A DNA stretch of 64,000 nt, taken from contig CAZRBN010000001.1 of assembly GCA_964598355.1 (NCBI GenBank), positions 5,988-69,987 on the forward strand, in the 5' to 3' direction. The notes below the pieces were generated by a model. The model made no database searches and was not told the DNA's origin. It was given only the letters and a program-made list of their open reading frames with translations. Within the stretch, counting starts at the first letter, position 1. Each line of letters opens with the position of its first letter. The stretch comes from DASQJJ01 sp964598355. GTDB lineage: Bacteria; Patescibacteriota; Microgenomatia; Levybacterales; UBA12049. Shown piece after piece: positions 18,324-25,855 of the stretch. The position numbers and the translations under genes were made by a program.

Positions 18324-19346
18324 ATGAGTATGTGGAGAGATATAACACCCAAAGATAAAGATGCTTTTAATAAGCTCGCAACACATCCTTTACAATCCTT
18401 TGAATGGGGAGAATTTCGTGAACATACAGGGATAAGAGTGGTAAGACGTGGTTTAGAACAAAATGACAAATTAATACAAGCTTTTCAACTAACAATTCAT
18501 AACATTCCCCGTACGCCTTGGACCATAGGCTATTTACCAAAAGGCACTCTACCCACAAAGGAATTATTGGAAGAACTACAAAGAGTTGGAAAAGAAAACA
18601 ATTGTATTTTTATACAATTGGAACCCAATGTTCAGAAGCAAGAATTAGGAATCATGAATCAAGGGAAGAATTGGAAATTGCCACAGGCTGCACATCCACT
18701 TTTTACAAAACATACCTTACAGCTTGATCTGACAAAAGCAGACGAAGATCTCCTCAAGGCAATGCATCCCAAAGCAAGGTATAACATTAAAGTTGCTCAA
18801 AAGCACAATGTTATTGTTAAAGAAGAAAATTCCTCAAAAGCCTTTGATATATTTTGGGAATTGACCGAAAAAACAACATCTCGTCAACGGTTTTTTGCTC
18901 ATACAAAGTCCTACCACCAAGCCCAATGGAAGACGCTTCCTCATAATGCAAAAGAGAATATACTCTCTTCACATTTACTCATTGCAACATATAAAGACCA
19001 ACCGCTTACCGCATGGATTGTTTTTATTTTTAAAGATAGCTTGTACTATCCATACGGTGCATCTTCTCAAGAGCATCGTGAAGTCATGCATTCAACGCTC
19101 ATGATGTGGGAAGCAATTTGCTTTGGAAAAAAGCATAAACTGAAGTTTTTCGATTTGTGGGGCTCGGCTGCACCAGGAACTCCTCCATCAGATCCCTGGT
19201 TTGGCTTTACACAGTTTAAAGAGCGCTTTGGACCAGAGAGAATAGAATTCGTAGGAAGTTACGATTTAATAATTAACCCCCTGCTTTACCAAGGCTACAA
19301 ACTTGCTGATAAACTCCGTTGGTTGATCCTGAAATTAAGCAAGTAA
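18324..19346 (+). CDS. FemAB-family peptidoglycan interpeptide-bridge aminoacyltransferase
   Basis: Transfers amino acids from aminoacyl-tRNA to the peptidoglycan stem peptide. Typical FemAB features: LQSFEWGEFREHTG near the N-terminus, GYLPKGTLP, LQLDLTKADEDLLKAMHPKARYNIKVAQK in the middle, and FDLWGSAAPGTPPSDPWFGFTQFKERFGP at the end. The start at 18324 (MSMWRDITPKD) is chosen because the family normally begins there; an upstream ATG at 18288 adds unrelated residues. A repeat-like stretch near 18637-18675 is translated as QELGIMNQGKNW. Confidence 0.88.
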   Translation: MSMWRDITPKDKDAFNKLATHPLQSFEWGEFREHTGIRVVRRGLEQNDKLIQAFQLTIHNIPRTPWTIGYLPKGTLPTKELLEELQRVGKENNCIFIQLEPNVQKQELGIMNQGKNWKLPQAAHPLFTKHTLQLDLTKADEDLLKAMHPKARYNIKVAQKHNVIVKEENSSKAFDIFWELTEKTTSRQRFFAHTKSYHQAQWKTLPHNAKENILSSHLLIATYKDQPLTAWIVFIFKDSLYYPYGASSQEHREVMHSTLMMWEAICFGKKHKLKFFDLWGSAAPGTPPSDPWFGFTQFKERFGPERIEFVGSYDLIINPLLYQGYKLADKLRWLILKLSK

Positions 19347-19937
19347 TTTGTAAACAAAGATTTTCTTTTCTTCATCACGCTTGAGTAATTTCAAATGCCC
19401 CTTATATGCCTCTTTTGGAAAATCATATATATACGTAATAAGAAGAGTTCCAGGCTTAAGCTCTTTAAAAAATTTCTTTGAAAGACCAGTGAGTGCTTTT
19501 GGAACCAAATAGACAAAAATAACAGTTGCTGCTGAAAGAGGTACATCAAAAAAGTTCTTTTTAATAATAGTTATATCTATTTCCTTTGATACTAAGTTTG
19601 ACTTGGTCTTTTTCTGGTTTTCTTTTTTAATCGCGTTTGATGTGACCATAACATTCCACTTAGCTAGCCAAACACGTACAGGATCTATTTCTATTCAAAC
19701 ACCTTTTGCTCCAAATTCTTTTGCTGCAATACATAAAGCCTTACCAGTTCCACATCCTAAATCATAAATACTGTCTTTTGATGAAAGCTTTGCAACTTTA
19801 CACATTTCTCGTATAACATCCTCAGGCATTTGCCACCAGGGAGCCCAGGGACTATCAGGGGGCCACACTGCTGATAAAACAAGGAAAAGACCAAAGATAA
19901 TAAGAAGGACCATAAGCTCAGTAAGAATAAATGCCAT
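19335..19937 (-). pseudogene. SAM-dependent methyltransferase interrupted by an in-frame TGA
   Basis: Read through as one 200-residue protein this is a membrane-anchored class I methyltransferase: an N-terminal helix (about 4-24), WPPDSPWAPWWQMP, motif I IYDLGCGTGKAL, then GAKGV-stop-IEIDPVRVWLAKWNV and a C-terminal half ending FVYKLLA. The single TGA at 19695-19697 replaces the Gly expected just before the acidic IEID motif. The rest of the frame is intact on both sides. It could be a point mutation, a consensus error or readthrough. The 3' end overlaps the end of the FemAB-like gene on the other strand by 12 bases. Confidence 0.75.
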
Positions 19938-20073
19938 AGCTTTTATACTACAAGAGCATATAGGTTATGGCAATGGCAGAAGTGCATGCAGAGATTGATG
20001 AAAAATAGAGTGAGATACTAAGTGCTTACTAAAAGCATGGAATCTCTTACTATTCTAGTATCCCGTGTCTCTT

Positions 20074-21102
20074 TTACTTTAGGTATTTGTCGAAAAAGGC
20101 AATTGAGCGGTCCATTGCCAAAGAAAAGTTATGAGAAATATTATGATTGTCACCAGAATATGTGTATAATTCTGCACTCTTTCCCAAACTCTTCAATTTA
20201 TTGTATACATTCTCAGAAAAAGATACTGGTACTTCTTCATCCTGTTCTCCTGCCTGTATTTGGATAGGTGCTGTTATATCTTTGAGAAAGAATGTCGGGT
20301 CAATGGAATTCCAAAAATTTGGGTTAGATTCTGGGGTACCATATGATTTTTCAAGGTTTGCTCTATAACGATATCGAAGTGAGAGCTCATACGCAGAAGG
20401 GTGATATGCAGGGTCATGCCAATGCTCCAAATCTGTATATGTTCCAATAACGCCTCCCCAAATGACCGCAGCTTTTATATCCTTTGTATTAACAACAATA
20501 TTCCGAAGAGTAATATTACCACCCAGAGAATGTCCCCACATGCCAATTTTTTGAGGATTAGCATCCTTATATCTTTTTACAGAAGCGACCCCATTTAAGA
20601 CATCTGTAGCATACGCTGATGAATAATATGCACCTTCTGGCTTACCATCTGAATTTCCATTCCCTCTATAATCCGGCTTCAAAACAATATAACCTGCACG
20701 TGCAAAAGGAGGATAATAGGTGGCATACTGCCCTATTTCAGGAAATGTTTGATAGGTTGTCGGTGCAATATACCCATGATTAAAAACAATCACAGGCCAT
20801 CCACTCCTTGGTTTCTGTCCTTCTGGAATAGTCATTAACGCATAAATTTTATTCCCTTCAGATTGATAACTAACAATGTATTGGTTGTAATTACTTCCAC
20901 TAGAAAGTGTCTGTTCTATAATAATGTCACTTCCTGGATACGTTTGCTGTCGCATGTTTGCAATACTTAGTGAGATAGAGGGAACATGAGGAGTTACTTG
21001 TTGTGAACTACTCTCCTTTAATGGAGGTAGGACTTGTCTATAGGCAAGATATCCTCCAATACCCACAAGAAGTATCAACATAATAAGTAACATCTTCTTC
21101 AT
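20074..21102 (-). CDS. Secreted or anchored alpha/beta hydrolase (S9 peptidase-like)
   Basis: 342 residues from the ATG at 21102. N-terminal membrane helix (about 3-21), then an alpha/beta hydrolase domain with nucleophile motif WGHSLGGN (G-x-S-x-G), acid region QAGEQDEEVPVSF, and catalytic His in YSGDNHNISHNF. The oxyanion/strand region VIVFNHGY and PDYRGNGNSDG matches dipeptidyl-peptidase/acylaminoacyl-peptidase-like hydrolases. The start was chosen because TACAAT stands exactly six bases before it. A longer reading from 21147 would run through that promoter. Confidence 0.85.
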   Translation of the reverse strand: MKKMLLIMLILLVGIGGYLAYRQVLPPLKESSSQQVTPHVPSISLSIANMRQQTYPGSDIIIEQTLSSGSNYNQYIVSYQSEGNKIYALMTIPEGQKPRSGWPVIVFNHGYIAPTTYQTFPEIGQYATYYPPFARAGYIVLKPDYRGNGNSDGKPEGAYYSSAYATDVLNGVASVKRYKDANPQKIGMWGHSLGGNITLRNIVVNTKDIKAAVIWGGVIGTYTDLEHWHDPAYHPSAYELSLRYRYRANLEKSYGTPESNPNFWNSIDPTFFLKDITAPIQIQAGEQDEEVPVSFSENVYNKLKSLGKSAELYTYSGDNHNISHNFSLAMDRSIAFFDKYLK

Positions 21103-21143
21103 ATACCTATTGTACACCTGAGGAATAAGAAACTCCTGAAAAA

Positions 21144-21491
21144 TCACCTCTGGGGATAGATAACTTTTCCAACAAGAAACTCTTTAGAAACCCATCCAAA
21201 GTGCCTACTATCTGTACTTTCCTTCTTATTATCTCCTTCTACAAAAAGTTTTTCTTTATCTATCTGCATTATTCGCTTTACTAATAATCGTCCATTTCTT
21301 GGATCTTTCAGAACAACTATATTTCCTGTTCTTAGATTTCCAAACAACCAAACAAGTATCTTTTGTTTTGGGAAAAGGGTCGGTGTCATACTGGCTCCAA
21401 CAATATCAAAAATACGTATTGGAACTAGAATGGATAGTATTTTTTTAAAATTTTTGAGAATTGAAGATTGATTGGAAATTGGAAATTGCAA
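21144..21491 (-). CDS. sodX: SodX-type S26 signal peptidase (Ni-SOD maturation protease)
   Basis: 115-residue S26 family protease with catalytic Ser34 in GASMTPTL and Lys72 in LLVKRI, plus the late motif GDNKKESTDSRHFG. It lies 8 bases after sodN. In known Ni-SOD systems a dedicated S26 peptidase (SodX) removes the N-terminal extension of SodN so that His1 can bind nickel. The N-terminal stretch MQFPISNQSSILKN is encoded by AT-rich repeat-like DNA, so the true start may be further in. Confidence 0.85.
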   Translation of the reverse strand: MQFPISNQSSILKNFKKILSILVPIRIFDIVGASMTPTLFPKQKILVWLFGNLRTGNIVVLKDPRNGRLLVKRIMQIDKEKLFVEGDNKKESTDSRHFGWVSKEFLVGKVIYPQR

Positions 21492-21499
21492 ATTTAAAA

Positions 21500-21940
21500 T
21501 TATTTTGCTGCTGCAGCTTTTGCTTTTTCAAACATGTCTGCTATTTCATTTACAGCCATTACTAATTTTTCTGCTGATTCCATACTAACATGCTGTTTAT
21601 TTTCCGAACACAATTTTGCTGCTTTCCAAAAAGTGTCATGAAGATTTGGAAACATTTCCAAATGTTGTGGTTTAAAATAATCAGTCCATAGGATAAGGAG
21701 CTCTTCCTTGCATTTTCTTGCGTGCTCTTCTTTAGTCCAAATGTAGCGAACAAAATTTGCGTGATCATCAGTGGTCCATTTGTCTTTTTCTGGAAGTGCA
21801 TCTACTTTTTCAACCATTTTTGCGACTGTCGCTGCTGCAATTTGTGCTGGTTTTGGATCATAAATGCCACATGGGATATCACAATGTGCATACACAGGCT
21901 GAGAAGGAAGAACAGAAAGAAGTTGACTTAGAATGTTCAT
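21500..21940 (-). CDS. sodN: Nickel-containing superoxide dismutase
   Basis: Dismutes superoxide with a nickel centre. The nickel hook HCDIPCGIYDP is complete: His19, Cys20 and Cys24, which become His1, Cys2 and Cys6 after the 18-residue extension ending PVYA is removed. The rest is the four-helix bundle typical of the family, with WTKEEHARKCKEELL and PNLHDTFWKAAKLCSENK. The promoter has TAATAT exactly six bases before the ATG. An operon with sodX is clear. It implies contact with oxygen. Confidence 0.96.
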   Translation of the reverse strand: MNILSQLLSVLPSQPVYAHCDIPCGIYDPKPAQIAAATVAKMVEKVDALPEKDKWTTDDHANFVRYIWTKEEHARKCKEELLILWTDYFKPQHLEMFPNLHDTFWKAAKLCSENKQHVSMESAEKLVMAVNEIADMFEKAKAAAAK

Positions 21941-22065
21941 ATTTTCATATTAGTTCTGATATATAAAAAAGTCAACAGGAATAAGATAAAAATTGTTACA
22001 TTGTTAAACACGAACAAAAATAAAAAGCAAGAATTCAAAATAGCAGCTGATAAAATAATGTAGGC

Positions 22066-23820
22066 TTAGAAAATAATACGAACGCCACCTAAATCAGAGT
22101 ATTCGAATGGATGCTCATCATGAATAGACCCAATAAGAATTCTATTCTTTCTTATTTTAAATTCTTTTGAAACTTCATCGATAAGGTCGGGACTAAATGG
22201 TTTATTTTTATATACCACATCCATATTGAAATGAGGGAAAGCGCCTGCCTTTTTTAAGTTTGGTAATACTTCTTTTAATTCTTCAAGGCTTTTATCATAT
22301 TGTTCTTTATTGCCATTATTACAATGCACGAGAATAACATTTCTTCCTGTTTCATTTTTATTAATGTATTCAAGTACTTGAAATAAGCGATCCACATGGT
22401 GAATAAAGACGACAAAACTACCATTAGTTACATCTTGAAAATTTTTGTAAACAAATTCATCAATTTTTCTAAGATATTTTGTAAATCGCAAAATAAGTTG
22501 TAATACCCAGTCAAATCGTAAAGAAAGAAAAACAAAAAGGATTGCTGGAACAAAATACATTCCGAAATAATCAAGATTTAATGGATTAATTTTTATATTT
22601 CCAATAACTCCAGCCACTGTTGCAAAGAATGCAATGAGTACAAAGATAACTGGAGCTCGATATGTTCTTTTTAGTTCAGTTCTGGTTTCTCGCATAATAA
22701 GATTACCGAGTGCAAACAAACTCATAACAGAAAGGAATGCAATGGTATATACACCTGCAAGTGATAGTAGATTACCATTTGTTATAAGAAGAATTGATGT
22801 ACATAAAAGGAAAAATGCAACAACAATTCCTGGATAAGAACCTTTACTATTTTCTTTTGCTAAAAAGTTAGGAAAACAACCATCCGTTGTCATACGATAA
22901 ATAAGCCCACTTACGCCAACAAATGCTGTTAACACTGCACCAGCAAGTACTAAAAATGCATCTGCAATAAGAATATATTGGAAAATTATTCCGCCCATAG
23001 CCCTTGCAACGTTTGAAAGAAGAAAATCTTGAGACTTGAGAATAGTGTCAAATGGTAAAACATTTAATGCAGCAAGAGCTGTTAAAGGATTAAAAATAGC
23101 AACACCGATTAACATGTTACGAAGTGTTTTTCGAAATACTCCTGGTCCTTGTTCTTCAACGAAATTTGCCGAACTTTCATATCCAGATACTCCTAAAAGT
23201 GAAGTTGAAAAGCCAAAGAAAAATGCTGGAATAATACCACCAACCTGAGAAATAAGTAACCTGGTGTGAGTAATATTCTCAAAGAAGTACCAATGTCCTC
23301 CATGAACACTATAGAAAATTGCATATCCGACAAATACAGTAAGCACCAAAATATGGAATACAAAAATAGAAAAAGCAACTTTCGCAGAGTCTTTAATACC
23401 TGAAATAACCAAAACTGCAAAAGCGAGCATGAGAAGAATTGTCACTGGAATAACAGGAATACTGATTGCTGAATGAATGTATTCAATAGCTGTTTTTCCT
23501 GAGATCACGGCTGTTGCAACATATGATAACAATGTCATTGTACCTGCGACTGCAGCTAACGTCTTTGAAGTTGCATTAAGCAAACAATTATATGCTCCCC
23601 CATTTGTAGGAAGTGCTTCGACTACTTCTATATAGACTGCTTTGTATAAAAACAAAACAACAGCAATAGAAAGAAGAATAAGTGGTGCAAAAACGCCAGC
23701 AAATGCAATAGCAATACCGGAAACGTAAAATGTGGAACTTAAAATATCATTACCACAAATAGCGGTTGCAAACCACTGATTTAATTTAATATGTTCCTTA
23801 CGTACAGGCTTTGTTACCAT
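22066..23820 (-). CDS. APC-superfamily amino-acid permease with C-terminal cytoplasmic domain
   Basis: 584 residues. About 12 membrane helices (residues 25-440) with the APC start NQWFATAICGNDILSSTFYVSGIA, FVSGYE-like LLGVSGYESSANFVEEQ, and the Ala/Gly-rich helices of the family. A soluble domain follows (about 455-584) with alternating beta/alpha segments (SFVVFIHHVDRLF, GRNVILVHCNNG, RILIGSIHDE) resembling a universal-stress-type domain. Substrate not evident. TATAAT lies about 27 bases before the ATG. Confidence 0.85.
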   Translation of the reverse strand: MVTKPVRKEHIKLNQWFATAICGNDILSSTFYVSGIAIAFAGVFAPLILLSIAVVLFLYKAVYIEVVEALPTNGGAYNCLLNATSKTLAAVAGTMTLLSYVATAVISGKTAIEYIHSAISIPVIPVTILLMLAFAVLVISGIKDSAKVAFSIFVFHILVLTVFVGYAIFYSVHGGHWYFFENITHTRLLISQVGGIIPAFFFGFSTSLLGVSGYESSANFVEEQGPGVFRKTLRNMLIGVAIFNPLTALAALNVLPFDTILKSQDFLLSNVARAMGGIIFQYILIADAFLVLAGAVLTAFVGVSGLIYRMTTDGCFPNFLAKENSKGSYPGIVVAFFLLCTSILLITNGNLLSLAGVYTIAFLSVMSLFALGNLIMRETRTELKRTYRAPVIFVLIAFFATVAGVIGNIKINPLNLDYFGMYFVPAILFVFLSLRFDWVLQLILRFTKYLRKIDEFVYKNFQDVTNGSFVVFIHHVDRLFQVLEYINKNETGRNVILVHCNNGNKEQYDKSLEELKEVLPNLKKAGAFPHFNMDVVYKNKPFSPDLIDEVSKEFKIRKNRILIGSIHDEHPFEYSDLGGVRIIF

Positions 23821-23916
23821 ATTAGTTTCTCTGTCTTAGAAGAAAGTATTATAGAACAAAAACCATTAACAAACAAGATAAGTTTCTAACGTGACTCACT
23901 GTGAGTCAAAAACTAT

Positions 23917-24105
23917 CTAAGGATTATTGTGAAAGGACATCTGCGAGAGAGGAAGCATTGCTCCCTGAACAGTTTCTATCAGAGGTGACGAGTAGAATAA
24001 GAGAAGGAAAAAAGCAAATAAAACAACCAAAAGACCAGAAAGTATATCTAACTGTTTAATTTCTTTAATTTCTTCAAACGATAGGGCAGATTCCATTATT
24101 TTCAT
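23917..24105 (-). CDS. Small single-helix membrane protein
   Basis: 62 residues: an acidic/basic N-terminus (SFEEIKEIKQLD), one strong membrane helix (about 21-41, ILSGLLVVLFAFFLLLFY) and a short exposed tail. No family recognised. Real-gene evidence is indirect: a two-repeat response-regulator box lies 40-57 bases upstream, of the same type that precedes the KGG gene and the regulator gene. Start could also be the ATG at 24096. Confidence 0.45.
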   Translation of the reverse strand: MKIMESALSFEEIKEIKQLDILSGLLVVLFAFFLLLFYSSPLIETVQGAMLPLSQMSFHNNP

Positions 24106-24144
24106 ATATAGTACAAAAAGAATTTAACAAGGGAATAATGGATC

Positions 24145-24162
24145 GGTAAGAGGACACTAAGA
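24145..24162 (-). promoter_or_regulatory. Response-regulator box (two 7-bp direct repeats, 11-bp period)
   Basis: On the minus strand TCTTAGT-GTCC-TCTTACC, upstream of the small membrane protein. Same layout as the boxes at 24940 and 25256 and as PhoB-type sites. Confidence 0.5.
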
Positions 24163-24170
24163 AAAGCAGG

Positions 24171-24839
24171 TTACTCCTTAATCATATAACCAAAACCACG
24201 CACGGAGTGGATGAGTTTCTTTTTATAATCGGCATCTATTTTTTTGCGAAGATACCCTATATATACATCAACAACTCGCGTATCTACTTCATAGGAATAC
24301 AACCATACTCTATTAAGTATCATTTCTCGAGTCAATACGCGTCCCTTATTACTAATAAGATATTGGAGTAGTTTAAACTCATGAGGAGAGAGTTGTATAA
24401 GTGTGCCACTTCTTTTAACTTCAAACGTCTTATTATTTAACTCTAAATCTGCAATTATTAACTTTACTTCATCACTGTGGCGAAGTCTGGCCTTAATGCG
24501 TGCAATAAGTTCATCAGCAACAAATGGTTTGGTAATATAATCATCCGCACCTAAATTAAGTCCGCGGACAACATCTGACACATCATCTTTTGCAGTAAGA
24601 ATAATAATAGGGAGGTCCGGATATTTTTTTCTTATTTCAAGACAAACAGCTTCACCAGCTAAGTTGGGAAGACCTAAATCAAGTAGCACTAAATCAGGCT
24701 GAGATTTTTTAATAAGAGATAATGCTTGAACGCCATCAGAAGCAACTTCGGCAGCAAAACCATTATCCAAAAGAAGCTCTCTCAAAAATTCTTGAATTCC
24801 TTGATCGTCTTCAACAACTAATACTTTATTTACCATCAT
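24171..24839 (-). CDS. OmpR/PhoB-family response regulator, orphan
   Basis: DNA-binding response regulator. Receiver domain (about 1-120) has the acidic pair VVEDDQG, phospho-acceptor Asp in LVLLDLGLPN, Thr in IILTAKD and Lys in ITKPF. The winged-helix domain (about 130-222) has LSPHEFKLLQYLISNKGRVLTR and DVYIGYLRKKID, ending HSVRGFGYMIKE. No histidine kinase is directly adjacent; the nearest is the large kinase two genes upstream. The start at 24839 follows TACAAT by exactly six bases, with TTGACA 18 bp further up. Repeat boxes at 24940-24968 suggest autoregulation. Confidence 0.93.
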   Translation of the reverse strand: MMVNKVLVVEDDQGIQEFLRELLLDNGFAAEVASDGVQALSLIKKSQPDLVLLDLGLPNLAGEAVCLEIRKKYPDLPIIILTAKDDVSDVVRGLNLGADDYITKPFVADELIARIKARLRHSDEVKLIIADLELNNKTFEVKRSGTLIQLSPHEFKLLQYLISNKGRVLTREMILNRVWLYSYEVDTRVVDVYIGYLRKKIDADYKKKLIHSVRGFGYMIKE

Positions 24840-24939
24840 ATATCTATTGTAGTAGCTTATTGAAAAGCATGTCAATTGAGGACACCTTTCATTAAGCAAT
24901 TTCGTGCTTTACCATTCTCTTATAAAACACCAAAGAGTG

Positions 24940-24968
24940 CGTAAGAGAAAGGTAAGAATTAGGTAAGA
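24940..24968 (-). promoter_or_regulatory. Three-repeat response-regulator box upstream of the orphan regulator
   Basis: Three direct repeats on the minus strand (TCTTACC, TCTTACC, TCTTACG) starting every 11 bp with 4-bp spacers. This is the PhoB-box geometry. A TATAAG about 15 bases downstream could be the -10 of a second, regulator-dependent promoter for 24171-24839. Confidence 0.6.
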
Positions 24969-24999
24969 TTAGCTTCTTCATGCTTTTGCTTGCTCTTAC

Positions 25000-25230
25000 T
25001 CAATTTTCATAACTTTTCTTAGTATTTTGCCTTGATTTTCCCCCTAAACTCCCTGCTTTTTTCGCTCTTTCAGGGTTATTTTTAAAATTACCTGGACTTA
25101 CCCTTCCGCCTTTTTTTCCGATAGCACTATAAAAATGCTCTCCGTATTTTTGCGATGTTTTTAATCCTCCTGCTTTGCCAGCAAGCGAATGTCCTTTTCT
25201 GTTACCATGCCAACCAGAAGAATTACCCAT
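25000..25230 (-). CDS. KGG/con-10-type stress protein
   Basis: 76 residues, hydrophilic, Gly/Lys-rich. It has repeated KGG-type motifs (GKAGG, GKKGGRVSPGNFKNNPERAKKAGSLGGK) like those in GsiB and general stress proteins of the con-10 family. These are thought to be disordered protective proteins. It is monocistronic, with its own set of 11-bp-spaced repeats upstream, so probably induced through the orphan regulator. Confidence 0.8.
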   Translation of the reverse strand: MGNSSGWHGNRKGHSLAGKAGGLKTSQKYGEHFYSAIGKKGGRVSPGNFKNNPERAKKAGSLGGKSRQNTKKSYEN

Positions 25231-25255
25231 TTCTTATTACACAGTAACTATCCCA

Positions 25256-25295
25256 CGTAAGAAGACTTTCCTATCTTCCTAAGAGAATGGTAAGA
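25256..25295 (-). promoter_or_regulatory. Response-regulator box upstream of the KGG gene
   Basis: Minus-strand repeats TCTTACC (25295-25289), TCTTAGG (25284-25278) and TCTTACG (25262-25256). They lie at positions 0, 11 and 33 in the same 11-bp phase; the copy at 22 is degenerate. GATAGT follows the last repeat by 3 bases and could be the -10. Confidence 0.55.
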
Positions 25296-25300
25296 GGAAA

Positions 25301-25855
25301 CTATAGCGTTGCAATTGTCGCTTTAAGACGCTTAAAGTCTTGTTCAAAATAGACAAAATTTTTTACAAATCGAATAGCTGCTGCAGGATGATAGCTTATA
25401 AAATATTTCTGTCCATTTTTATTTATTACTTTTCCGTGTTCTTTGGCAACTGATACCGACATGTCTAAAACTGCTTTACTTGCAACACTTCCCAAAAGTA
25501 CGAGTAATTGTGGCTGTATAATACCAATTTGTTTCCATAAATAGTGTTTCCCATGATCTATCTGTTCTTGAGAGAGAGTACCTGTAGCAGGCAAATATTT
25601 ACCTAAACTTGTTATAAAGACTTCATCTTCTGAAAGTCCTATATCACGTATTTGTTTTCTCAGAAGTTGCCCTGAGCGACCAATAAAAGGACGTCCTGTT
25701 TCTGCTTCTTGTTTGCCAGGTGCTTCCCCAATAAACATAATGCTAGCATTAGGATTTCCTTCTCCCGGAACAGGTTTTCCCAAAGATCCTTTTTGGCATA
25801 CTCTACAATGTGCAATTTCTTCAGCAATTTCTGCCAGTTGTCCCTTTTTATTCAT
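25301..25855 (-). CDS. Uracil-DNA glycosylase, family 4-like, with incomplete Fe-S ligands
   Basis: Removes uracil from DNA. Family 4 signatures: MFIGEAPGKQEAETGRPFIGRSGQLL (water-activating GEAPG region) and ISYHPAA near the end (His motif). Cys17 and Cys20 (CRVC) match the first two ligands of the usual [4Fe-4S] cluster. The two later cysteines are missing: the region normally reading N-V-V-K-C is ITSLGKYLP, and the next ligand is absent as well. The gene overlaps the start-side neighbour (large kinase) by 8 bases. Confidence 0.85.
   Translation of the reverse strand: MNKKGQLAEIAEEIAHCRVCQKGSLGKPVPGEGNPNASIMFIGEAPGKQEAETGRPFIGRSGQLLRKQIRDIGLSEDEVFITSLGKYLPATGTLSQEQIDHGKHYLWKQIGIIQPQLLVLLGSVASKAVLDMSVSVAKEHGKVINKNGQKYFISYHPAAAIRFVKNFVYFEQDFKRLKATIATL

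Noticed and set aside
19335..19937. Genetic code with UGA as glycine
   Set aside because: TGA is the natural stop of several intact genes (for example at 7430, 10756 and 14510), so one in-frame TGA does not show recoding.
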